Below, piece by piece: positions 28,744 to 40,692 of a stretch of DNA of 64,000 nucleotides. Made by a program: the position numbers and the translations under genes. Positions within the stretch are counted from its first letter, which is position 1. The number at the start of each line of letters is the position of its first letter. Origin of the DNA: Pseudo-nitzschia pungens (taxonomy: Eukaryota; Bacillariophyta; Bacillariophyceae; Bacillariales; Bacillariaceae); the NCBI GenBank assembly GCA_037355855.1, contig CM074758.1:593001-657000 (forward strand). The letters run 5' to 3'. Below the pieces are notes generated by a model. That model worked only from the letters and a program-made list of their open reading frames with translations, ran no database searches and was not told the DNA's origin.

Positions 28744-30804
28744 ATGGGGAACTGTATGACCGGAGAGGATGCCAAGCCTGCAAAGGGAGCTGCGAACGGC
28801 AACAGATCATCCTCCCACAAGTCGAACAGAACCAGCAATAGGATTTCCGCGCAGAAAAGAGCCGTTCACAGTAATTTGATGAGAGAACACAATGTCGACG
28901 TCTATAAGAAATACTCCGAAACAGAGGTATTGGGCAATGGCAGCATGGGGCACGTCGCCAAGGTCATTCTGAAGGGAACGGGAGCAACCTCGAAAACAAT
29001 GGCGAAACGTGGCTTTCAAAACCGGGAACACAGTGGTTCGTCGATTCGACAGTCGACCGTCGTAAATTACGCCCTCAAGAGCATCCAGTTGGATAGGGTA
29101 TCGTCGATTTTCATCGAGGAACTCAAAAACGAAATCGACATTCTCAAAACGATGGACCATCCCAACATTGTCAAGCTCCACGAGGTATTTAGCCACAAAA
29201 AGCAAATGTACTTGATACTGGAACTCTGCGACGGTGGGGATTTGTACACGCGCCTCCCTTACACGGAAAAGGATGCGGCGTACATTACCGGAAAACTGCT
29301 GTCGGCCATCAAATACATGCACGATCACGCCATCGTTCACAGAGATCGTAAGTGGAAGGGAGCAAGCAGCAGGCTTGCGATCACGGATCCGTGCAGAAGG
29401 AAACCCAAAACGGTATTGCCGTCGAACAGTAGCGTTTCCACCAGCACAATTCCATCGTCTCGATTCGAGAAATTCTGATGCATTGTTTCCTTTCTTTCTC
29501 ATGCCTTGCACAAACTCTATGAAATCACGGAAAATCGATGCTCGATCTCTGTATGAATCGCACAATGAACCACAAACTTACCCCCCAAAAAAAAAGTCAA
29601 ATTCGAAAACATCATGTTCGAAAACAACAGTCCAGAAGCTGAAATCAAGGTCATTGATTTTGGTCTATCGAAGAAATTCGTTTCGAACAAGATGGGTTAC
29701 ATGAGAGAAGGTGTCGGAACTTTGTATAGCATGGCCCCACAGGTGTTGCAAGGTATCTACACTTCGCAGGCGGACATGTGGTCCGTAGGTGTCATCAGTT
29801 ACATGTTGCTGTCTAGCCATCGACCGTTTTACAACAAAAAGCGCAAGGTCATGATCGATCGGATCATGCGATGCGACTATAGCTTCGAAAAAGCGTATTG
29901 GAAACCCATCAGCAGCGAAGCCAAGGACTTTATCGATCATTTGTTGGTCGTCGATCCGAAGATTCGATACAAAGCGAAAGAGGCGCAACGACACGAGTGG
30001 ATGCACAAGGAATTCAACGCGGAGGACCGCGCGCCCACGGCGTCCACGACGGAACGCGTCGCGGAAAATCTCTTGAGGTACAAGCACAATTCCGCCCTCA
30101 AAAAACTCGCGCTCAACGTCATTGCCCACCGATCGAGCACCAGCGACATCATCAACCTGCGCAAGACCTTCGACCAGATCGATACGGCAAACAACGGTGT
30201 GATCACGTTCAAGGAATTCGAGAAGGCCCTGAAAGACAAGTGCAAGTATTCCACGGAGGACCTCGTGGAAATGTTTGACTCGATCGATGTCAACCAGAAC
30301 GGTCACATCATGTACACGGAATTCATTGCCGCGACTCTGGAGGCCCAGGGACAACTCGACGAGGATCAAATTTTGCAAGCCTTTAACCGACTAGATATAG
30401 ACAATACCGGAACAATCTCGAAAGAAAACATGATTGATTTTTTCAGAGATACTGGCGTGACCGATGAAGAAATCGAGCAAATGCTCAGAGAAGCCGACGA
30501 CGACAAAAATGGACAGGGTACGTTTTTCGGTTGTGAATTGTTGCGAATTTTTTTTATCGGGGTATGCTTTCCTTCTTGCTTGCGGTTTTACCACGTTCGA
30601 TTTCTTACCTATGGCCTTGCTCCACTCATCTTATTGAAAACATGTTCAGTCTCCTTCAATGAGTTTTTGGGCATGTTCCGTTCCCAAAAATTTAATGCTG
30701 CGGACGTGATTGAAACGTATGAGACAGAAAGTTCCGACGAAACGGATCTGTTGGGTATTGATGCCATCATACCTGGAGGACGATACGATTCGGGAGGCGC
30801 TTGA
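28744..30804 (+). CDS. Canonical four-EF-hand CDPK with N-myristoylation signal
   Basis: Three exons, 28744-29347, 29597-30517 and 30650-30804, give 559 residues. The introns (249 and 132 bp) have GTAAGT and GTACGT donors. The first splits the Leu codon of HRDLKFEN, as in the kinase at the left edge. The second intron is in frame without a stop, so retention would insert 44 residues into EF-hand 4. The N-terminus MGNC offers Gly2 for myristoylation and Cys4 for palmitoylation, suggesting membrane attachment. The kinase domain (about 60-330) is complete, with DFGLSKK and APQ in place of APE. An autoinhibitory junction (ALKKLALNVIAHRS) precedes four EF-hand loops with acidic first residues: DTANNG, DVNQNG, DIDNTG and DDDKNG. 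The domain set and order are those of plant and alveolate CDPKs. Confidence 0.95.
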
Positions 30805-31384
30805 ATTATGCTGTGTGCCATGTGGTGACATCGAATCCTCCGTGCTGTCGGAAGACAAGATTTGGAAAGAAATCACTCAATAGGGTGTTGTGAACGTTAT
30901 TTTTTTTATACGCGTATACGCGAATAGATGATTGTTTTGTCCGAAACTGATACAAATTGCACAATCACTTCGTGATCCTGTAGAGTTGTCTGAAAAGATC
31001 CGTTGCCAAGGAAAGAGTAAACGGAATCATATCTTATCACATTGTTCTGAAGCACGTGTCCTCGCAATGTTGGAATAGGTGTTTGTCTGGAAGTTCACAA
31101 TGTGGATTGCGTTGTATTGTTTGAAATTCCTTCCCAGTACTACAGGTTTGCTGTTCTGGCTCAGTGTTTGATTGTGCTACATTGCAACGAATGTACCCCC
31201 CGATTGAGCTTACGAAGTGATCGAAGAATGCCACAGGTCTACTAATAGCATGGAGCCCGAACCAAGCCACATGGCTTTCGTCCTGCTCCGCTCCCCTATC
31301 TCCAGAGATCACCCAGTGATTAAAAGTTAGTTGCACAACACGACAACCTGACGCAATGCTGTCCTGTCCGTCGGAAGCAAAAAG
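30805..31384. other. Intergenic, nothing recognised
   Basis: This spacer lies between the CDPK stop codon and a tRNA pair. A minus-strand open frame of about 99 codons at 31037-31336 has no recognisable domain, and I do not call it. Confidence 0.5.
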
Positions 31385-31456
31385 TGGAGGAGGCAGGAAT
31401 CGAACCTGCGACTTGTCGCATGCAAAGCGACCACTCTGCCCCTGAGTTACACCCCC
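31385..31456 (-). tRNA. tRNA-Ala(UGC)
   Basis: The 72-nt cloverleaf has anticodon stem GTCGC/GCGAC, loop TTTGCAT with anticodon TGC, T-loop TTCGATT and discriminator A73. The acceptor stem carries G3:U70, the alanine identity pair. One acceptor mismatch (T6-T67) is present. There is no intron. Confidence 0.93.
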
Positions 31457-31463
31457 GCAACAG

Positions 31464-31537
31464 TACAGTGGATGGGAATCGAACCCACGACCTCAGCTGT
31501 GTTAAAGCCGCGTCATAACCAACTAGACCACCTCTGC
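31464..31537 (-). tRNA. tRNA-Val(AAC)
   Basis: The 74-nt cloverleaf has anticodon stem CGGCT/AGCTG, loop TTAACAC with anticodon AAC, T-loop TTCGATT and discriminator A73. Position 5-68 is an A-A mismatch. It lies 7 bp from tRNA-Ala on the same strand, and the two could be co-transcribed. Confidence 0.92.
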
Positions 31538-33768
31538 CGTTGTTGCTTGCTGCACGATAAGCTGGAGCTACCGTTCTTGAACATGGTCCAGGACCTACCA
31601 CCGATTCCTTCGCCCGCACTCCCATACTCGCCACCGGGAAAGATGGAAACCCCGGGGAACACTTCGGTTTTGTGGGTTTCCCTCGTGGTAGATGATGTGT
31701 CCCGGGTGGCTGTTGGTGGGGATGGTGCTTCGTTTCGCTGCCGCGGTCGACGCAAACGACGACAAACAAAGCTGCGTGCCTTCCTGACAAACCGCGAAGG
31801 AACTTTTGTTCCCTGAAAGCGCGTGCCGTGCCGTGCCGTGCCGTGCCAAGACACGCCATGGCGTACCTGTTGCCCCGAGAGCAACAATATTGGTACTCTC
31901 GCGTGGCTCTGGCCGTAAAGCACGACACGTCACGTCACGTCACCACACGAACTCTCCCCCACGGGCCCTCCGGCAACAGAGTTTGAACAAAGGAGTGACC
32001 GCATCAATCCCCTGCCTCGACTACGCTGCACTTACATTTACTCGGCAACGGTGTCATCCATCAATCCATCCATGCATCCATCCATCCTGTCGATCTGTGG
32101 GTGTGGGTGTGTGTGTGCATAATCTCGAGTGTTTCAATCTACAAATCCAAATCCATGCATCGTTCCCAAATGGACGTACAGGAATTGCATGTACTACAAA
32201 GCAACTCTGCGCAGAGGCACAACGAAGCGTTGCTGCGTTTTGTGCGTTTTGCGTTTTGTGTTTTCCGTTCCGCGTTCCGCGTATTGCATTGCATTGCATT
32301 GCATCTCGTGTCATCTCATCGCATTGTCGGGGACGAAGAATCAATCCACCCTCCGCAGTTCTCTGCCGCAATTCAATCGATCCAGTGGCGACGGAACCCT
32401 ACCTCCCTCGACACTGTGTACGGTATGGTGCGGTCACCTCGCATTCCGTCATCATCCTCGAAACGGAACGAAAACGACGGAACACAAAAAATAGTAACTT
32501 CGCACAACATGAACCAAATAATAATAAAAACTAACAATAATACCGTACGACTCCAATCGAACGCAGTAAGGTTTACCGGAACGGTGATGTCGGAGGTACG
32601 TAACCTTATGTGAGTACCAGATACGTAAGATTACCGTACGGTAAGATTACCTTCGCCGTTGTGAGAAGTGGGATGCGTTGGTGAGTGAGTCAGTCAGCTA
32701 TTCGTTGTTTTCAGTCGTTGGTTGTTGAAACATGGATGTACCGGTATGTGATTCAGGTGGCAACTTCTTCTACGAAAACTTTTTACTTTTGCGGTATTAC
32801 TCGTAAGAATTTTTTAAGGTTACCATGATGTAAAAAGCCTTACTATTGTTATACCTTGCACCTTGCACCCGGTAACGGTAACCTGATGGAATTCACGAAC
32901 ACATCATAATTTCTTACGTACGCACGCAGGAGATTGTTCGTCCGCGGGCGGCCGATTTCCTCTCTGTTCCTTTGGCGGACAGTTAGTCGGAAGGCGGCAA
33001 GGACTGCTGCGGTAACTGAATTACACGACGAACGATCTCAATTGCGTTTTCCGTACCCGTACGTGAGAGTAGGATGGGTGCTCAAAGAACAGAACAGAAC
33101 AAGTTTTGGGTGTTCGGTTTGGTTCGGTGTTCGCGACGAAAACTACGCTGAGTTTCGATGATGATAATGAGGTTAATGGACGGTTTTGTTCCATTATTGA
33201 TCTTTTTCGTTTTTTGGGAACGAGTGAGATAAGTTAAATTATGTCAAAAAATATGGTTGTTCGCAAAGAGCAGGGGTCCCACCGCGTTGTGCCGTTCAGC
33301 ACAGTAGATAACCTTACCACTTTCCAATCGGCTACGGAATGAAAAAATTTTAATGAGGTATGTTTTGGAATGAGATTACGAGTTAGTTTCCTTCCTACGT
33401 GTACGGCAATCCTGTAACGATGAACTAATGCAACCAATACCCCAAAAAACATCACAATCTTCGCCAATCTTTCTAGGACACGAAGGCATTCTTGCCCCGC
33501 CCCCGCCTTCGTTCCAACCAAACATCACCAATCTCGACTCTAACTATCGATTCATCCATCCATACATCCATCCACTCGTTCCCCCAATCCAAAAAAAGTT
33601 CCGAGGAAGCAAGGAAGGATCCGAAGAATCGCAACCCATTATCGATCCAACGAAAGAACAACACCTTGCCCGAGCACCATACGATACGATACGATACGAT
33701 TCGGCTTCTGTCACTGGCCAATTGCAAGTCGAGACGCATCGAACTTTCGTTCGGCACGGCTGGTTCCG
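31538..33768. other. Intergenic with pentanucleotide tracts
   Basis: No convincing gene was found; open frames here have repeat-driven composition. There are GTGCC repeats near 31825-31848, GCATT repeats near 32283-32305 and GATAC repeats at about 33681-33703, just ahead of the next gene. A palindromic ACGTAAGATTACCGTACGGT block lies at about 32623-32651. Confidence 0.5.
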
Positions 33769-36700
33769 ATGCCCCGAGGATTGCAGCAAGGAGCGGCGTC
33801 GGCGTCGGCGTCGCTGGATCCTTCCCTCGGCGCGGGAATGGAGGCGCTGATCGCGGCAACGGCGGCTGCGGCCGGTTCGTCAACTCCGAGTCCGGTAACA
33901 ACGCCAATACCAACTCCATCTCCAATACCAACGCCAATACCAACGCCAACGCCATCGTCGGAACTTGCGGCGTCTTCCGAGATCGGGACCGTTGAATCGT
34001 CTCGCGCGAGCGTTCCGGAGCGGAACACCGCGCTCGATCCGAATCTCGATGTCAGTCTCAATCCAAAGCACCACCCGCGGGTCGACGCCCCCATCCTCCG
34101 TCCCGCCAAGCAGATGCGCAGAGCGCCGCCCTTTTCTTCCGCCGACAGCAACCGCAACAATAGCAGCAGCAGCGGCAGCAACAATGCAAAGAGCAACAAC
34201 AACAACAACAACGACTGCAACGACTACAACCAGAGCATTTTGTCGCGGCTGTTCGAGCCGGATCGCAAGACCCGCCCCGAGCTGTGGGAGTTCGTCCGGC
34301 TCGTGGCACCGGGACCGGCCAACCGCCCCCCTCCCGGTCGCTACAAGTGGAGGTCCAAGGACGCGGTCGCCGCCTACTGCCTCCGCTGCCGCGTCCCCTT
34401 TACGTACACGCCCGGGACCTCCCAGACGATCAAGCGGCACATGGTGGCCTACCACTGGGGGGGCAGGGTCGAGCGGCCGGGCGGGTCCGCCGGCGGCGGC
34501 GGCGATTCGACAGCGGCGGCGACGGCGACGCGGGCACCGGCATCAAAATCAAAATCAAAATCGACAGCAGCGGCGGCACGGACGCAAGCGGCACAGCAGA
34601 TCCCAAGAATGCTGCTGCAATCGCAATCGCAATTACAAACGCAATCACACACGCAATTACAGACGCAAACACAAACTGGGACGGGGATGGGGACGGGACC
34701 CCGCAACACCAATAACAAGAGCAACAACAAAAACAAGACCAACAGCATCGCTACCTCTCGGATGGGAGGACCCCCGGGTTTGAATCGCTCGGAACCAAAT
34801 GGCGGTGGCGGTGGCGGTGGCGGTGGCAGTCCCACCGTTGATGCCGGTGCCAAGGCAAGCGCAAACGCAAACGCAAACGCAAACGCCACTGCAGAAGCTT
34901 CCCGGATCTGGGATGCTTCCCGCCAGCGAATGGCCCGGGCCAACTCCGCGGTGAATTTGTCGCGATCCCGGTTGATGGCCCTCCCCCTGCAGAGCGGCGC
35001 CGAAAACCGGATGCTCGGAGCGGCCCCGGCCGCCAGCGCGTACCAACAAAATCACCAAAACAATTCCAGCGCCAATTCCAATTCCAATTCCAACTCCAAC
35101 ACAAATGCCAACGTCAATTCCAGCGCGAATCGTCACCACAACAGCCACCGGCGCTCGGCGGAACAGCAGCAGCAACAACGCAAACAACAACAACGCAAAC
35201 AACAACAACGCAAACAAAAACAAATAATACATCCAACCCAATCGTCGTCCCTCGTTTCGACCGGGGGCGGGGACCCCGGGACCGGCACCGACGATCGCGG
35301 GGAGCAGAGCGCCAGGGCCCTCCTCCGCTGGATCGTCGGCTCCTATCAGTCTCCCGGATCCGTCTCCCCCGCTCTGCCGGGGCTCTGCAACGATTTCGCA
35401 TTCGCACCGGCGGCGATGAGCAACCGCAGCAACGGCAGCGGCAACATCGACGGCAGCAACGGCAGCAACGATTTCGTGTTCCCGACGAGCCCCAACCGCG
35501 ACGGCGTCGCGCTCTTCCGTGACTTTTGCAGGACCCTGGACCCCACCTTTGAGCTGCCGGGAGGGGACGTCCTGGCGGGCCTGCGCGATGCCGCTCGCGA
35601 GCGGCTGGGGGACCGGGTCCGGAGCGAGCTCCTCGGACCGCTGGTGGCGGACGAGACGGCAGCGGGGGAAACGGCAGCGGGGACGCCGACGGCGGCTGCG
35701 AAAGCGGCGGCGGCCTCCACCGGTTCGTCCGCGCGTGGCGGTCGCCAGCGATTCGGTTCGGCGTCGGTCCGACGGATCCGGGTGGTTCGGATTCGAAACG
35801 GCGACGCCGCTCGCACCGCCGGCACGAATGCGGATACCGATGCGGATGCGGATGCGGTTGCGGTTGCAAAGGGTGACGCGATCCACAGCGAAGCGGAGTG
35901 GTACTACCCGGTGCGGTTGACCTTTTGCGGTCCCGAGAACTTTCGGATCGCTTCGTGTGTTGTTGCCGTTGTCCCCGGTGGGAACAAAAAGGACGATGGC
36001 AATGCGAAGGACGACGGCAATACCAATACCAATACCAATGCCAATGTCGAGGGAAATGCCGAGGGAAATGGCAACTGCAGTAGCGATGTCAGGGACAATA
36101 GCCATGCCGAGGAAAAGGATGGCAACAATGCCGAGGACCGCGATCAGACTCCGGCAATTAATCCGTTTTTGCGGGCCGTCCAAAGCGCCTTGCGGGAACA
36201 TGGGATTCCCTTTGAGCGCATCACTAGCGTGGTCGTCCGGGGAGACGACGGGGGAGGCAGGTACAAAAAATACAACACCTCGGAAACGAAGACGACAACA
36301 AGATCGGGATCGTCCCTTTCCTCGTCCTCGTCCTCGTCGTGGGAGAGCGAGTGCCGATGCCTCCTGGAGCGACTGGACGAAACCGTTGCCAAAGCCCTGG
36401 GAGATCCGTCCGTCGTTCCGCACCTGGGTGTTCTCCGAAACGTCTGGTTCGGACGCGGACGCGGAGGGCTGGGGCAAAACAGCAGCGAGAACAACGGACG
36501 AATCGGGGACGGAAAAGATCGAGGGAACCAGATCGGCGTCGAGAACAACTACGATTAGCGCGCTTATCGCCTACGAACGATTGGCGGCATTTTTGTCCCG
36601 AACAGAGGACAACCCATCAGAGAAGCAGCAACAAAGATCACCACATCGAAAGATTCTCGATACACTCCAACCATTTCGGGATGCCATCGAGACCCTATCG

Positions 36701-37495
36701 GCGGACAAATATCCCACTGTGGGATTGGCGATACCCATTCTGCGCCGAATACGAGACGTCCTCCTCCAACAGCGTCAGCAAGAAGCCAACAATCGGACGG
36801 AATCCACCGCTTCGGTGGCATCCGTGTCGTCGGAATTGCCCCGTCTCATTCACGATGCCATCTTCGAGGAGTTGACGACGACCTTTTCCACGTTTTTGCA
36901 GCCCGATCCCCGTCTTATGTGGACGATGCTCCTTGATCCGAGACTGATCGCCATGCGGGGTCTCTCGCCGAAAGAGCGGGCATCCGCTCGATCATCCCTG
37001 ATCGACCAAACCGCCAAGCTAAAGATACAATTTTCCGGGGACGCTGAGAAGGAGGGAGTTCCAAACCCCGCAGGCCGCAACAGAGGATCGCTATTTTCGT
37101 CTGCGTCTCTGCCTTCGTCTTCGTCTTCGTTCCCGTCCACGATGGGCGGAATCTTTTGGGGAGACGACGGGGACCCGACCGAAGCGGAGGAGATCGACCA
37201 CCAATCCGCCGAGGAATACGCGAAGGACACCGTCGACTCGTATTTCCACGCGGTTCGCTCGCAGCGCGCGAACATTCCGGATCCGCTGCTGTGGTGGAAG
37301 GACCACAGGGATCGGTTCCCGGAACTGGCGCGGCTGGCCCGCAAGTGGCTCGCCGCTTCGGTGGTCTACGGCCGACCCGAATCCCGGGATCGGGAACCCC
37401 CCGCGCTGACGATCGTTGTGCCGGGTGAGTGCGACGCGGAAGCAATCCGCCGCCGGATCTTGTTGCACGACAATCTGGACTGGACGGGACTTTGA
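33769..37495 (+). CDS. BED-finger, hAT-transposase-derived protein with a frame change
   Basis: Two forward frames together make one hAT-like protein. Frame 1 (33769-36558) has a Gln/Asn/Ala-rich N-terminus, then a BED-type zinc finger (Cys-x2-Cys near 34375-34392, His-x4-His near 34435-34455), long repeat-coded linkers and an FCRTLDPTFELP segment typical of the start of the transposase core. Frame 2 (useful from about 36550 to 37495) has LQPFRDAIETLSADKYPT, a DPR segment and the C-terminal dimerisation motif LLWWKDHRDRFPELARLARKWLA. The frames differ by one base. I found no good GT-AG intron near 36420-36560, so a frameshift, weak intron or sequence error is possible. The GC-rich repeats and absence of nearby terminal repeats suggest an old, possibly domesticated gene. 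Confidence 0.7.
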
Positions 37496-38839
37496 CTCGG
37501 GCCCGGGCGTTCGGCTTTTCCTCCGAACACAGTCTATTCCTTCCACTATAATAGAACGTAGCATTTTGCATCGCGTTGCTCTTCGCACGGCATCTACAGA
37601 ATTTCTCAATCCGTTTTCGAGCCTACTTGGTGTTTCGCATTTTTCGTCATCTGCACGTGGGTGGCCGAAACCTGTTGCAAGGAAATCGAAACGCAATCCC
37701 TCTGAGCTCTCTTCTCCATTTGTCAAAAGCATTGGACACGTTTTCGAGCCGACTTACTGTTTCGCATTTTTCGTCATCTGCACGTGGGTGGCCGAAACCT
37801 GTTGCAAGGAAATCAAAACGCAATCCCTCTGAGCTCTCTTCTCCATTAGTCAAAAGCATTGGACACCACATTGCTGGCTGCGCAAATTGGCGTAGCTTTT
37901 CCCATCGGTGGAATAAACGGTAACAATTTGGTGCTGCTATGGATCCATCTGAATTGCTACGGGAACGGCTCCAAACAGCCAAGATTGCAATGACTACTGT
38001 GTGCCAGCCAACAAGGATCGCAGCAGGGGTACATGACGTGATCTGATAATAATTAATATTGGTACACGTACTGGTTATAGTATTGTTCGATTGAAGCAAA
38101 GAAATTCGCGGAAATTATCTTTTCTCCACATCATTCTCTGGAATACTCAAGTTGTTCCCAAACAGTTAGGTAATACTGCTTCCCTAGGTGGGTTGTTTCA
38201 CGGCAGAAGCCTTCTGCTCTCTGCAACAATGCAAAGCAGAGCTTGACACGAATACAGATACTGTATTCTCTCATTATGATCGGATCATAGTTAGACTGAC
38301 TACGGAAGCTGGCATTGCCCAAAACAAATTCGAACAAAGTCCAAAGCGACAAAAAGGTCCTTGATTTGCAGAAAAAAAATACGCTGATCTCCCCGAGCCA
38401 AAACGTTGGCAAGGTGGGTCTTGTCTTGTAACATCCGCAATTGCTCTGATTGCATTCCCTAAGTTTTTTCCTTTTTTCTTGTGGCACGAAAAAGAATTTC
38501 CTCCGCTTCAATTGCTCGAATCCTGCGGTTGCTCCCGAACAGAACGACAATTTTGCTTTAGTGAGGCGAGCATGCATTCCGTTACTGTACGAAGCGGATT
38601 CGGAAGCGCGGATTGTCTTTCGTTTCCCATCACAACGTTGTCGTTACGAGAGGAATGCTGCAAGCTTGCGCTGCTTTTTTGCAAATCCGATCCTAACACG
38701 GCACATTTACGTCACTATAGAATAACATCTAGTCGTCTAGATTCCTCCACGCGCGACGGGATCCGATTGGATTCATTCCGTCTCTTCGATTCCAATCCGA
38801 TCCGATCCGATCCGATCAAATTCAATGCCGCAAAAAGAA
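37496..38839. other. Intergenic between convergent genes, with a tandem repeat
   Basis: This contains the 127-bp tandem repeat at 37613-37866. A short CCGAT-type pentamer tract lies at about 38800-38818, next to the end of the dioxygenase gene. No gene was recognised. Confidence 0.5.
37613..37866. repeat. 127-bp tandem repeat, two copies
   Basis: Copies start at 37613 and 37740 with GTTTTCGAGCC and are nearly identical, with only a handful of differences. They lie about 120 bp after the stop of the hAT-like gene. The role is unknown. Confidence 0.85.
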
Positions 38840-40692
38840 CTACCCGCTCGCAGCGTCAGCCCCCGCCAGCGGCGCAACGCACTGGTCCATCTGGGCCTGG
38901 ATGGTTTGCGCCAGGACCTCCACAAAGTCGTCCTGCAACCGGTGCCGGAAACAGAACTGCTCGGCGACCTCAACCGCCACGTCTCCCTTGTGGACCTTCA
39001 AGATTTTGGAGGACCCGTCCGGGAGCTCGAGCGTCATTTGGAAGAGGACCCAACGCTCCCCGACGCACTCGTTGGTGGTCGTGCTCGCTGTCGATGTCGA
39101 TGCTGTGTTTGCCGTTGTCGGAGCGTCTCCGGATTCAGCAGCGGCGGTGGTAGGAAGAGCAGAATTGGTTTCGTCGTTCTTATTGTTATCATTATCGTTT
39201 TCGGGCTCGCCGGGATAGGGTCCCGCCGGCGTCCTCTGGTCATCGCAGTTGCCGTTTTGGATGCCGTTGCGTTTTCTTTTGCTGCTGCTGCTGCTCTCGT
39301 ACCGGTCGAATCCCTTGCCGTACGGAACCGGATTTCCCTCGAGGGTCCGGGTGGTCCACGGTTTCGAGGACGGCGACGGATCGAGGCGCCTCCCGCTGCG
39401 GGTGTTCCCGTGGTCCTTGAAATAGGTCTTGGCGTAGGCCAGGTACAGCACGGGCCGGCGATGGTCCCCGGCCTCGGCGGTGCCATTGCCATTACCATTG
39501 CCATTGCCATTTTCACTGTTGCCATTGCGGTTGCATTGCCATTGGCGTTGCCATTCTCGCCGCAGCTCTTTCCATTGCGAGCTATCCGGTTGGCCCGTCC
39601 CCGGTGCTGGATGCGGTAATCGAAGAGGACGGCACCCCCCGCCGGGCACAGCAGGGGGAATTCGAGCTCGGCATCGAAATCATTGCGGTGGCTCCCGATT
39701 CGGAATTCCGTCGGTCCATTGTCCTCGGTCAGGTCCACCAGAGGATAAAAGACGTTGATGCAGTGCGGGGGGAGCGTCAGTCCCGGGGGCAGCTGGTGCT
39801 CTCCGAAGTGGTGTCCCCCGTCTGCGTGCCAGTGCTGGTGGTGGCATTCGTCGTTGTCCTTGCCGTTGTCCTTGCCGTTGTCGTTGTGGTCGGTTCCAAT
39901 CGGCATGCCCCACATGATCCCGGCGTACAAGAGCTGGATGGGTTCGTGATGCTCGTCATCGGCATCGTCATCCGCATTGCCATTGCCATTGCCATTGCCA
40001 TTGCCGATGCCATCGCCATCGCCATCGTCTCGATTGCCGCGCTTCGGATCGCGCCCGTTGAGGAGTGCCCGGACCAGCGGAAAGACGAGCGAGTTGTAGA
40101 TGAGTCCCCCGCAATTGTACGGGTGCTCGTGGAGCCGGTAGCGGACGTCGACCCGTCCCCCGTCCCGGGCCACCCATTCGGCGTAGTCCTGCCGGGTCAG
40201 TGCCGCCAGCCGGTGGTGGTGGTTGCTGCTTGTTTGGTCGTTGTCCCCGAGGACGTCCCCGAGGATCGCCTCTCTTTCCTTCCGCATCAATCCCTCGAGG
40301 AATCGGTGGTCCTTCCGGGCGCGGTCCAGGCAGGTGCGGACAAAGTCCGGGGGAAGGCAGACGGGATCCTCAATGGCGCAGCATCCCGACGACAAAAAGG
40401 TATCGATGGCGTGCTGGAAGGAGCTTCCGGGAATCTGTCTTGCTGATGTTGTTGATGGTATTGATGATGGTGTTGATAATGATGTTACTGTTGATGATGT
40501 GGCTGCCTCGCGATGAATGCCACCGCACTCCTCCTCGGGGTGCTTTCGTTTTCTTCCGTTGGAATGCTCGTGATGATAACGGTCGTTGTATCCCCAGTGC
40601 ACGAAGGTGGATGGATCGGAGAGTTCTTCGGGGGTGGGACCCACCTTGCAGTCGCTCGGACACGATGCGGGGGGAGGCAAACGGCTCGGCAT
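38840..40692 (-). CDS. Phytanoyl-CoA-dioxygenase-like 2-oxoglutarate/Fe(II) oxygenase, frame change inside a repeat
   Basis: From the ATG at 40692 the first frame carries a His/Asp-rich N-terminus, then a PhyH-type core with the metal motif HADGGHHFG (H-x-D), PLVDLTEDNGPTEFRIGSH and the distal His in QHRGRANR. It then enters an (AATGGC)n-type stretch near 39475-39565, after which it loses sense. A second minus frame continues with RPVLYLAYAKTYFKDHGN, the expected next block of the family, and ends at 38840 after a C-terminal region of about 70 residues (LELPDGSSKILKVHKGD). The two parts belong together. Either the hexamer repeat has changed length by a non-multiple of three, or the sequence has an error there. 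The substrate is unknown. Confidence 0.8.

Noticed and set aside
34657..36477. Minus-strand open frame of 606 codons
   Set aside because: It overlaps the hAT-like gene, its composition mirrors microsatellites, and no domain is present.
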